A DNA stretch of 64,000 bases from Phoebastria nigripes. Its lineage: Eukaryota > Chordata > Aves > Procellariiformes > Diomedeidae. The number at the start of each line of letters is the position of its first letter. Position 1 is the first letter of the stretch. The notes beneath the pieces are model-generated. The model saw only the letters and a list, made by a program, of their open reading frames with translations. It was not told the origin of the DNA and ran no database searches. Shown in pieces: positions 24,365-34,824 of the stretch. Where the stretch lies: positions 2,114,680-2,178,679 of the forward strand of contig JAYKAV010001000.1 of the NCBI GenBank assembly GCA_035582835.1, read 5' to 3'. The translations under genes were made by a program, and so were the position numbers.

Positions 24365-24460
24365 CTGCAGGCTGGGCAGGCTGCTGGGAGGGAGTGCTTG
24401 GGCGGGCGGGCAGGGCGGCCGTGCGGGACCGTCTGCCACGCACATTCCCATAAAAGGAAT
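24365..24460. promoter_or_regulatory. GC-box / G-run cluster with adjacent SRF CArG and TEAD motifs
   Basis: A CpG-dense core (about seven CpG between 24400 and 24443) contains G-runs at 24386-24388, 24390-24392, 24400-24402, 24404-24406, 24408-24410 and 24413-24415. These include GGGCGG Sp1-type GC boxes and form a G-quadruplex pattern. Thirty bases on, CCATAAAAGG (24448-24457) is an exact CC(A/T)6GG CArG box, the SRF recognition element. It overlaps CATTCC (24443-24448), the M-CAT/TEAD core, and an inverted GGAAT follows. SRF-TEAD-Sp1 combinations are known in muscle and cytoskeletal gene control. No transcription start or first exon could be placed, so enhancer or promoter is undecided. 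Confidence 0.4.
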
Positions 24461-24559
24461 CAGAGGGCCAGAGGACCACATCAAAGCCACAGAGTTTAGC
24501 AGATTTCCCCTTCCCCTCCCCCTGAGTCTTTGAGACGGAGACTTCATACTCCAGAATTT

Positions 24560-25535
24560 AATATCTTTTTCCTCCCTCCCCCCATCAGCCCCTTTGTCTG
24601 CGTCTCTGTTCTCTAAGAGCTAACAGATGTTGATGCCATATAGTTTCAAAGAAAACTTTTGATGCCCACATAACTCATTACAACTAATATATTCCAAGAA
24701 TGCTTGTAGCTCAGGAAACACTGGGGTGAAAAAACAGAGGAGAGGGGGCAAATGGCTACACTGAATAACCCTTGAGAGAAAATAAATAGTTCACTTCAAA
24801 GTCATCAGGGAATTCTTTAACAAGCTCTTTCTTCCGCAAAACACAGAACAAATTCAGCTGAGCCTAGAATTCCCAAAGGAAAAAACTAAAACCAAACCCC
24901 ATATAAATGGCAAAGCAGAGGGAAGCATCAGAGAGGTCGCCTGGCTCGCCCAGCGACAAAGCACAGCATTCTCGAGGTTCAATATTCCCAAGCAACCTGC
25001 ACTGTGCCAGGGCACAAAAGCACCGCTGAAAAGCAGAGACTGTCAACAAGAACAATACAGAGAGCCCTAAAAAAAGCTAACCCTGTCCCTCTGCACAGAA
25101 TGAATGCAGGCAGCGATGAGATTGCTCATTTCACGGAGGACTTGAATTCAGCCTTACAACATATGCAGGAGGACACGTCACGAATGTCACAATTACAGAG
25201 AAGAAACATTTGCTCATTTAGCAAAAGCAGGTGATTGCATTTTTCAGGGCAGGCAGGTCCGTGTTCTTAGCCGTTTTCTAGGGTTACATCTAGGATGCAA
25301 CCCCTCATAAATTTGTCTAGCAGGTCTCCTCCCCTCCCCTGCTGCTTCAGCACACAGCTGCATCCTCCTCTCCGTTTGGTGAGAAGCCCCCAGGAATCAC
25401 CAGGGGTTGGTAGGGAGAAGGGTTGAGAAAAGGGGGGAGGGCGAGAATGCGATTACATCAATTTCCACAGCAGGAGGATCAGATTGCATCATTGTACACA
25501 ACTTGGGGCCCGCTCTTTTATCCCTGATGCAGGCA
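24560..25535. other. candidate conserved non-coding stretch downstream of the GC cluster
   Basis: The sequence is free of recognised repeats, has more CpG than most of the window (for example 24930-24975 and 25110-25190) and mixes pyrimidine-rich and TAAT/CAAT-rich stretches. It reads like a promoter-proximal or enhancer sequence rather than neutral repeat-derived DNA. This is an impression from composition and cannot be tested without another genome. A 76-codon open frame at 25004-25234 (+) lies inside it and has no recognised motif. Confidence 0.3.
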
Positions 25536-25612
25536 AATTTCCAATTGAAATCAGTGGGAGACTTGTCTGTGCAAGGACTGCAGAATCGGGTATTCTGTGA
25601 TCACAGAATTAG
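25536..25612. repeat. ancient amniote interspersed-repeat relic ending in an 18-bp perfect palindrome
   Basis: CAATTGAAATCAGTGGGAG with ACTTGTCTGTGCAAGGACTGCAGAATCGGG reads as the dispersed 'cattgacttcagtgggag ... gcctgagtaaggactgcagg' phrase common in sauropsid genomes. It is followed directly by ATTCTGTGATCACAGAAT (25592-25609), a perfect palindrome. Family name uncertain (old CR1/L3-like by memory). Confidence 0.5.
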
Positions 25613-25857
25613 AAAGCAGTAGGAAGCCACACCTGGCAGCACCTCTCTCGGTGGTGCTCTGCCCTCCGTCGGGATGGATATCAAATCAAAACAAATGAAA
25701 ATATAACAACAGTGTTAAATTCCTTCTCCCCCTCATACACAAACTCCTAAAAATCCACCACTGCAGTTATTGTATAGAAGTCTGTATAATACAAAGTTCC
25801 TACCAGTGAACTGCAGATTTCGCACAAAACAAGTAACAATGAGAAAGAAAATATAAT

Positions 25858-25882
25858 GGGGGGGGTTAGGGGGGGCAGGGGG
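25858..25882 (+). repeat. G-run tract (G-quadruplex motif)
   Basis: G-runs of 8, 7 and 5 are separated by TTA and CA. The long runs can be split to give four G-triplets, so the pattern fits an intramolecular quadruplex. Confidence 0.7.
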
Positions 25883-26006
25883 AATCTATCCCACTACACA
25901 GTCGTAGGCATCTCTCATCTAACAATTAAAATGTAAAGAGTTTTAAGGGTTTAGACAAACAGGTGTGTTCTCCTGCTTGGTTTTTTTTCCAGGGGTTTAG
26001 ATGGAA

Positions 26007-26026
26007 GGGGGGGGGGGCGGGCGGGG
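26007..26026 (+). repeat. G-run tract (G-quadruplex motif)
   Basis: Eleven G (26007-26017), then C, GGG, C, GGGG. It lies 125 bases beyond the preceding G-run tract, on the same strand. Confidence 0.7.
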
Positions 26027-29000
26027 AAGTCAGCCCTACTTCTGCAGCGGCAACAACACGTGGTCTCTTTCTCAAAACAGTTCAAATACAAACCATAGTA
26101 CTGTAGCACAATATGCGGAATTATCAGTTTTTCACTGCTGCTCATTTCCAAGCACCACACTTTACATCCACTTCCATCTGCATACAAATTTTCCTTGTAG
26201 CAGCTCAACAGTCTCCCCACTTCAGCTGCTGCTACTCCCATGCACACCTTCTTCCAGAATAATTATCCCCCAAACACACTGGTAAACAGCTTAGGAAAAC
26301 CAGAACTAAAATCTATCAGTCAGATTTGTTCAGGAAAAAATGTGGTTCCTTATAAAATGATTCCTTATTATCTCTCCTGCCTCACTGTTTGGGGATGGAT
26401 CATTTCCTCTAGGGAATAACAAGGAAGGCGTCCTCAAGCCTTCTGGCTTTGTAAGTAAAATACCATATTACTGAGGTCATCCACCACATTTCAGGGTGGC
26501 AGGAAACTTCAGCAGGAGAGCAGACAGCAGAGCTGCTCAGGTAACTCAAATCTAGTCTGTGGACTTGGAGATTTCCACAGTGGCAGAGCGGGGCCAAGAT
26601 GGAGAAAGTCAGGAGAAGAGACGGGACAACACAGAAATAGAAAACATTACGGAGTCCTTATTGCTAAAAGCGCGGAATCAGAAAATTTAAAATTCTATTC
26701 CATAAATTCAGAAGCTTACCAAACTCTCCAAATAGTGCACCTGTAAGATCTAGGTTCCAAGTTTCCTCAACACCCCAACACATCCAGACTAAGAGGACTA
26801 TTCAGTGTGCGGAAAGGCTGTGAAGCCCTACCAGAACCGCTTGTGCCACGCGTCTGCGGTGGCTGCACTGCAGCAACACTCCAGTCTCCATCAAATGGCA
26901 GGTTCTGAGCTACCGGGATGCAGCACTCGGGCCAGGAACCGCCCCCGGAGTACACTGTGTGTTTTGCCCATGTTTTTTACAGCTGTCAAATAGCATATTC
27001 CAGTGTGGGCTAATTACATGCTCCTTCTGTCTCACATATACCAACAGAGTGAGGAAAAAAAAAGAATCCCAAAATACACAATATAAAATAAAGGCAATGG
27101 CCTGGTTTTGGTTTCAGCTGAGCCCTATTGGGACTATTTTGTGACAGCAAAATAATTTGTCCTTTAGGATGAAAAAATAGCAAATGATAATTAGGAAAAA
27201 AAAGAAAAAAAAAACCAAAACAACAAAAATTTAGTAACTATTACTTAAAGTCGCTATAGGCAGCAAGAGCCGAAGTTGCCCCAACATAAGATGAAGCACA
27301 ACAGCCAGCAGCACCACGACTGCGGCTTTACATCAAAAAATAATAGGACTACAATCTGAGGTTCCTCCTAAAGCTGGTGATGCTTTGCCTGAATAAAGAC
27401 TTAGAAATCTGCACCTATAGCAATACTCTTGACTTTATACCACGTTTCTGCTTTCTATACTCAAACCATTAACTACAGAGAGACTGATACATCCACCTTT
27501 TTAATAACTGTGCTGGACTCTCTCAGCTGTTTCCATACATTGAAAATTTACATTCAATAGGCTAAGTTACTTTTGCTGCAATTTGTCAAAGAAAAAACCC
27601 AACCTATAGACAAGCCAGAGCACAAAACCTTTCAAGTGTATCTCGTTCAAACGGTCTCAGCAGTAGGGGCCCAGCAGTATTGATTGCTCTCAGAAACTCG
27701 TAATTCCTTTCCAATCTCACACAGACAAATTAAAAGCAATTAAAATTCTTTAAATTTTTCCCAATTTTTTTTTTTTAACTGTCAAAGATACCATCAATGT
27801 ATTTTCAACTGTGTCCCCCTGAACACTAAAGGTCGAGACAGAAATCTTTCAGACGTGCATATCTTCCTCAAACAGGACTTCTGCTGAGACACACAGGAAC
27901 TGTGCTACAGATAGGAGAAAAAAAAAATTTACTTCAGTCTGCCATGATGGAGCAGATCCTCATTTTGATGCAACTCTCACATTCTGAAAATGCAAAACTC
28001 TGAACGTTGGGCCATTGGTATGGTTTTGTCTCCTGAACTGGGCAGAATGATGCCCAGAGACATCCAAAGGCCTTGGAAGGGCTTTTATGGACGGCTTTCA
28101 CCATTTCAGGGAAAATGTTTGGTTTTCTGATTGTGTGTGTATATCGGAGTGTGTATGTTTGTTTGTTACACTGCAAGGAGAACAGAAACTTTAAGGAAAA
28201 AAAAAGATTAATTTTGCCAAACATTAAGTTTCCTCTCAAGAAACACTGATAGAAAAACATAATCCAGTCTCACAGAATATACACACAGTTCCTTAGCCTG
28301 AAACAAAGGAATTTATCTTGCAGTGACAAAGTCACACCTGGGTTTCTGAAGCACTACGGGAGCTAGTATTTGTAAGACCTCTTTCAATGCCTTTTTTTCC
28401 CTTGTTCCACTATTTCCATTAACAAGTATTACTGTTATCTATTACTCTTCCACAGTATACTCTAGCAGAGACCTGTGCCTCCCAGCGCTATGAAGACCCA
28501 CAAACCCTCCCCTGGCCCAGGAGGATGCACTCCAAAAGGTATGAGGGGATTTATCTCTTGCCACCTGCAGGTGCTTGTAGTAGAGAAAACCCCACCAAGC
28601 ACTGCTATCTGGAGCAGCACTCTTGTTCGCTTCTTGTGGTGACCAAGCCCAGAGAAAGATGAGCGCACAGGTCTTGGGCAACCAAACTGGATCTTTCGGT
28701 CCAGGTTTCACAAGTGCACAGGTACTCCAAGATCAACCACAAATGCCAGGGATCCATCCCCAGGCACGATGTTATGTACAATTTCAGATACAGTGCATGT
28801 ATCTGACAAAAGCAGGCCCTGGCATCAGACTTCACACAAAACGGGAGAGCAAAACCAGCACTGTGAGAAGCCAACCAAACCAAGGATATTGGATGTTGTC
28901 AAAAGCTGTAAGAGCACCATTTCCATGATTCTGAGCCCATCACTAGGGCTAGCAAGTCCTCAGCGTGCTCCCCTTGGAAGGGCACAGCCCCCCTTTAAAC

Positions 29001-29199
29001 AGGTGGCATAGAAAACAGGACTCCATGACTAGCACAAAACACTGACAAAAGTAGCATCACTTGGGATCAACAGCCACTTTCTCTTCCCATAGAGGGTGGG
29101 AGAAAGCTGGAAGAGAAACTTAGGGTTCTTCAGTTTCATCACAGGTCCACAAAGTCTTCCTCATGTGGTTGTGACTAGCAAGTGACACAAACTGGAGTT
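26027..29199. other. unique non-coding sequence
   Basis: Contains a 12-base T-run at 27765-27776 and a TG-rich stretch at 28131-28168. Overlapping open frames on both strands (for example 25951-26247 minus, 27934-28260 minus, 28605-28883 minus, 28623-28928 plus) reach 90-108 codons but are mutually overlapping and have no recognisable protein signature. No repeat family recognised. Confidence 0.45.
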
Positions 29200-30040
29200 T
29201 TAAGAGTCTTATCAGGTTACCATCCTGCCTTACTTTCTTTTTTAAACCAACTTAACTCCGTCTTTGTGGCAAGGTTTTGTACCATTTGCTATGATTTATA
29301 ACATCTTATTTAAACAGAAAGGCTAGTGGAAATCCTTTACAATGTTTATACAATCTTTAATATTTTCCATGAGGACCAGACACATTTGGGAGGGGAGGGA
29401 GGAGGGATGACAGCCGAATGCAGATTATATGCAGAGCAGCAGGCTTGACTGACCCCACGCAGCTATTAAAAGGACAGCAGCATCTTAAAATTCACATTTG
29501 CCCAGAAAAGTTTTACCTAGTCTTATGCAAACACCTGAAAGGCATTAAAGGAGGAAGGAAACCCCAGCATTTCCAGTCAGTTTGCTTTGCTGACTTGACT
29601 TCACGAAGATTGTTTCCTTAATTTTTCGATTCAAGCCCGTTGGTCCATTTAATATGCTCCAGTATGAAAGGCGCACAAAAAGGAGTGGTGCAAATAATTA
29701 TTAAAACAAAGGAAAACGACAAGGAGACTATTACCCCAAGCCACCTTCATTTAAATTTTTAAATATAAACTAGGAGAAATATTTCACCACAGTCATTACT
29801 GGCATCTCAGTTAACATTGTTATTGTAATGTCAAATGTTTTTTAATGCTGCTAATTTTTAATTGCTTGTATTTAAAGAATGAAAGAAAATTAACACAAAC
29901 AGACCAGATCTCTCTCACTAGGCACAACTCTTAACTTCAGTCAGAAGAGTCTGTTGGGCAGCCCAGATTGCATCAACAGCTTCATAAGCTCATGACACAC
30001 CAGCAACAAAACACAAACTGTTGCCCAAGCTGTCCTGGCA
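29200..30040. promoter_or_regulatory. candidate conserved non-coding element, homeodomain-motif rich
   Basis: The stretch is repeat-free and AT-rich with many distinct TAAT/ATTA cores, for example CAAATAATTATTAAAAC (29690-29706) and TAATTTTTAATTGC (about 29852-29865). It lacks simple-repeat structure. This is the texture of vertebrate developmental enhancers, but conservation cannot be shown here. Confidence 0.3.
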
Positions 30041-30049
30041 AGACATGCA

Positions 30050-30125
30050 AGCCTTGATTTTGATCCCAGTTTTACCCTAGTTTCACATTTCTGTAACTGC
30101 AGTAGAACAAAATCAGAGTGGCTGG
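30050..30125. repeat. ancient amniote interspersed-repeat scrap
   Basis: CTTGATTTTGATCCCAGTTT followed by a TTCTGTAACTGCAGTAGAAC phrase and AAAATCAGAGTGGC resembles the dispersed sauropsid motif in which a 'gattttgatctcagttacac' arm faces its own inverted copy. Decayed, family name uncertain. Confidence 0.35.
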
Positions 30126-30189
30126 AAACAGAATTGTGCCTTCACCTCTTGCCGGAGCATTCAGGACCAACTCGTTTTATAGTCAGCTA

Positions 30190-30700
30190 TAGCATCAATA
30201 TTGATATCAAAGTAGATATTTTAACTTAAGTTGAAAACTCTTTATATTTCTTCCACAAGCAAAATATTAAGAACGCTGCCCCAGAGAAAGATGAAAGGAG
30301 CCAATCTCCCCTTTAAATTACCAAGCGAGCCTGGGCCTTGACTCCTTTTTCAATGGGAAGTCAAAACGTCTGACTTCAATCAGTTTGTATAAACCAGCTT
30401 TTGTTTTTCCTTTTACCCAAATGACTCCACTCTTAAGGATTTATTGTAACTGGATTGCTTTTCTACCCAGCAGGGAGCTGTAGCACTAGCAAAGCTGTTC
30501 CACACAGTAGGTTTTCCGCTGATTGAATTTCTAGACTTTCAGCTCTTCGGAAATGTTTGCTCTTGTACAAGCTGTCAGAGGGAAATTGTGTGCAGTCGAT
30601 TTTGTCTCAGCTAAAGCCAAGCGGGGTTCCATATGCAGCCAGCCAATGCAGAATTGAAAGAAGGAGGATCAATCACATTGCGAAGGAAAAAAAGGTCTCA
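30190..30700. promoter_or_regulatory. candidate conserved non-coding sequence
   Basis: Continuous repeat-free sequence with mixed AT-rich motifs, ending near a poly-purine stretch at about 30660-30770. It forms one cluster with the candidate at 29200-30040. Evidence is texture only. Confidence 0.25.
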
Positions 30701-33700
30701 ACACAAACAAAAAAAAACCCCAAAGAAACAAACCACGCAACAAAAAAGGGCAGGAGGAAGCAGGTGAGAATGAAGAATGAAAACCATTTCTGCGAATAGG
30801 TGCATTCAAAAGAACCAGTAACATCCTTTCTTAAAAGGAAAACTTTTATTTAAAAATCACTAAAATAAGGGCCAGAAGCCATTTGAAGAAGCTGTTCCAT
30901 TAAACATGCACAAAGCCAACACCATTATGTTGCTCCAAAACCAAGCTGCTGTGTAAACCCTCATCCTTCGGAGCAGTCCACCCCACCGGTACTGCCACAA
31001 CTGTCAGTACCATGGCCACATCACGTCACAGCGCAGCATACCTGCCACAGCGAGCACTGGAGCAGCCAGGCCTTTTACACTGTCTACATGTGCTTCTGCC
31101 TGGCTCGGTGTAATCAGGAACACACACTGGGAAGATGTAGGAAGCCATTGCAAAGCACCACAGCTGCCATGCTTGTCACAGACGGTGGAGGGTGATCTAA
31201 CGAGAAGGATTTTTCAGCCATCATGTTCTGGGTATCTTACAAAGACTATAGAGTCCCCTCCACTTCACATGCACTGCAGCCATTATCTTGCCATGCACAT
31301 GGCCTAATGGTTCAAATTGCTGTCTGCACTTGAGGTTTTGTTATTTAGAAATCTAATAAATGACAAGGCCAGAAGTACACATAGGGGCCAACACAACCAA
31401 AGAAATCAGAAGCAGCAAGCAGACATTAAGACATCTGTATTAAAGATCCCATAAAAGGATCTTAGTATAAGCAACACTTGACCGTGGTCTGGCCTGCAAT
31501 AGCTCATATTTCTAACTAACTCAACTGCAAGGACAAATTTTGGTTCTAACTGCATTACAGGGAAAAGAAATGCTTTTAGGCATAAGCCAATACTTCCAAA
31601 TAACATAGTAACCTGTGAATGTGACAGCACAGGTGAGTATTAGACTGGGAGTCTCTGCCCTGCCAGCCATGGGTAGATAAGCCTTACAATCTTTAAGTAT
31701 ACTGTAATACATCCAGGAGCAATTGCACCGACACCAGGCACACCATCTTGACTCAGTACTGAGGTGTGCATTTTGATGACCCTGTGTTAGAAAAATTGTG
31801 CCACCTGATTTTTCTTTTAAGAAATAATTACAGCTAGTGGGACATTCTTTTTTGACACACAGTGAAAATCACAAAGCCATACAACAGGGTTTTTGTTTTT
31901 AAATTACTGGACTTGACCTTAAAAGACTCTTAAGTCCTACTACCTTGTATTGTTCAGGACTCATCCTCATGTGTAAGTTTAGTGAGTAGCCAGACAGTGC
32001 AGCAGTATCCATAGTACTCACTAACTCTCTGCAAGGACAGTCAATCTACCTGCTAAATATATAATGGAGAAAAACACCTTGCAAAAAGGCTTTCTTAGAG
32101 CATCCCAAGTGTCTGCAAGAGTGACTGGTGCAGAGTCTCAGTGAAGGTGCAGAAAGTGAACTTTCAGTTTACTGTGCACTGTCTTTCCTCAGAAGACACT
32201 TACTATGCAGTGAGAAAAGACGAAATCTATCACGAAACAAATAATAATAATGAGGATTTTTGCCATTATTCTTCCCCAGTCAGCTGCCTTCTATTAACAG
32301 TGGTTTTGTCTCTCAGTTCCCACATTATTTCACCTGTTAAGTGTAGCTCAATGATTTTCCTGCTGGGAGTGTGTTCAGACAGGCTTTCCCAACTCAGCAC
32401 ACTGACAGCCTGACATTCGTGTTCCTAATCAACAGTGCACCTCAACAAAGCCTTGATGATGAAAGGAAATATCCTGGCTCCAAAGTCTTCTAAAGGGACA
32501 CTTGACTGACGAAGGCATTTACACCACTATTTGCACCATATTTAATGAAGCTCATTATCGAAACAGTCATCTGCTCATGCTAGTCACTAAAGAGTTTCCT
32601 CATTTTTTCTCTACCTCTTGGGAGGCTACAGTTCCTCTTTGACCATGAAGAAAAACATTGCAAACAAAAAAGAAAGAAGGCAGAGAGTAAGAAATTCCTG
32701 ATACACAGAAAGGAATCACAAGGCTGCAAATGACCTGAAACTTTGATCAGTCTTTCCTACTGATGCTATTAAGATTTACTCCAGGTGTCCCAGCCACTAG
32801 TGTTAGCTGTGGACCCAGCCCAGGGCTGTAACCATGTACAACAGCTAAATAAAGTATTGCCTTGAGATAGAAATTCATTCATAAATCCCAACAAAGGTTA
32901 TTGAAAGGTTATTGCTCTCCAATTAAAGATACACTGGCATTTTGAACTAAATACAGATTTGATTTAGAGGGACACAGAATATAAAATTCAATATTGCAAA
33001 TGCATAACCTTCAGTGTTCTATGGGAACAGCAAAACAAAGATTGGTCAATTCTCCCCACACGGACTGATGAAGCTTAGATTGCCTGAAAGATTTCTTATG
33101 TCATTATTGATTTCAATCAAGCCTTCTATTGTGCAATTCGTTTTGTGGGCACAGGGTTATACAAAGTGTGAAGAATTATTTTGGAGCTGACAGATGTAAC
33201 TGAAGCAAGGTAGGCACAGCTCCAACACAGCCTCTCACCAACACTTATCCTTAACCAATTGCTTAATTTCTTACATATATTCCACTTTCAGGTCCTAAAA
33301 AATTGAGGACTACAATACCTGAACTGTCTGTCAAAGTTAGCGTTCTTCTCCATGACCAGCCTTTGCAGACTTTGCTCTATTTACTTGCTTTGGATAAAAG
33401 CCTGCCTTCCTCTTCCTCTTACAAAAGAGAAATTTATGAGAGGGAGAAAGAGGGAAAGAGGAATGACTGAGTGGAGCAAGAAGATATTTGGGGACTTTGG
33501 AAAAGGAGGAGCACAGCTTGGAACCTCGCTGCTCGCCTCCACACTCTCCCAGCTGAGCCACCAATAATCTTATCATACTACTTCACCTATACACTGCACT
33601 GGAAAATACATACCTTCCTCAAAAGGTTAAAACAGAAGTTTGACTGAGTCTGAGTTACTCTACTCTGATGTGTGTAATTATACAAAATACACATTGTGGA

Positions 33701-34026
33701 TGTGCTACTTCTCCCATTTAAGTAAACCGAATTTTTGCCATTGATTTTAATGGAAGGAGACCTTATTTCCATTGCATAGCATAGGCCATCTGCAGATTAA
33801 CACCCTAGACCATATGTCATGCCTTGCAGGTCTCCCTTTAGACTACAATTGTCTTTCATCCCTAACAAACTGCTGTCAAACTGCCCTTATTTGCTTTAAC
33901 GATTACTTTACAGTTATTACCGGAAACTACCAACAGGCTTCTTTTGAAGGAGCAAAGCAATTTCACACAAAACCAGGATGGTGACAATGACAGAAGAAGA
34001 TGAAGTAAGAAATCTAGGGGAAGTTT
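30701..34026. other. unique non-coding sequence
   Basis: Includes an A-rich stretch (about 30708-30755), a GC-richer patch at 30970-31110 and a short direct repeat (AAAGGTTATTG twice, about 32893-32914). No gene or repeat family recognised. Confidence 0.5.
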
Positions 34027-34114
34027 TATATATATATATATNTCTCTCTATAACATTAAAAAAACAAAACAAAACAAACAAACAAACAAACAAAACCAAA
34101 CAAAAAACAACAAC
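34027..34114 (+). repeat. composite microsatellite (TA)n-(TC)n-(AAAC)n
   Basis: (TA)n at 34027-34041 is followed by an ambiguous base at 34042, (TC)n at 34043-34049, then AAAC/AAAAC units from 34058 to about 34114. The ambiguous base falls exactly at the repeat transition, as expected from allele-length or base-calling uncertainty. Confidence 0.9.
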
Positions 34115-34796
34115 ATACAACCCACAAAAGACATTGAGGTTGGGAGAAGTTATGAGACAAGGCTTAGTGACACAAGACGACTGGAAAACAGATGCACAGA
34201 AGAAATTAAAGTCATAGAAACCTTTGCACAAACACTAAAGCTTACTCAAACGAACAGTTCTTTTGAAACCAATATGACTACTTAAATGAGTAAATTTTAC
34301 AGTTTGCAGGATCAAGCATCTAAAATGAATGCTTAAAAACAATGAAAAATGATACAAGGTATCTGTAACAGAATAACAGCGCATGCAATATCGTATCACA
34401 CTAATACTAATGTTAATTATCCCTCATTAAAAATAAACTTAAAAGTGGGACAAGAAACCTGAATGGTAATATAGGCAAGAGTTAAAAGTGATGATAGAAA
34501 CTAGGCTAAGGTATATACTAGAATATGCAGTGAAAAGGGAGTAATCAAAAGACTGAAACAAGAACAAGGCAAAACAGCAAGGGCTACAGCAGGAAAGAAA
34601 ATGGGATGGGTGTAGAGAAAGAACATGCCCATATGTCTTTATCCCCTGTCTATTCAGAGCCACAGCCCGCAAACATTTAACACCTGATGAAAAGACTAAA
34701 GCCATGGCCATTGCTGTGAATTTCAAAGATCTGGGTCTAACTCTTAAAGACATTCCTATGTTTGGAGTTGCAGGGGCTTCATTTGTGAATGAGCAC
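34115..34796. other. unique non-coding sequence
   Basis: No feature recognised. A 127-codon open frame on the minus strand (34439-34822) lacks known motifs and overlaps the E-box duplication. Confidence 0.45.
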
Positions 34797-34824
34797 ACAC
34801 ACGTGCATATACACACGTGCATCT
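34797..34824. repeat. 14-bp tandem duplication carrying two CACGTG E-boxes
   Basis: ACACACGTGCATAT (34797-34810) is followed by ACACACGTGCATCT (34811-34824). Each unit contains a perfect CACGTG (34800-34805 and 34814-34819), with an 8-base spacer between the E-boxes. It may be only a microsatellite-derived duplication. Confidence 0.75.

Noticed and set aside
24898..24915. Second CArG box in CCATATAAATGG
   Set aside because: It has eight A/T bases between CC and GG rather than six, so it does not fit the SRF consensus.
34439..34822. 127-codon minus-strand frame
   Set aside because: Ends in a CA/CG-rich microsatellite-like start region and has no recognisable protein character.
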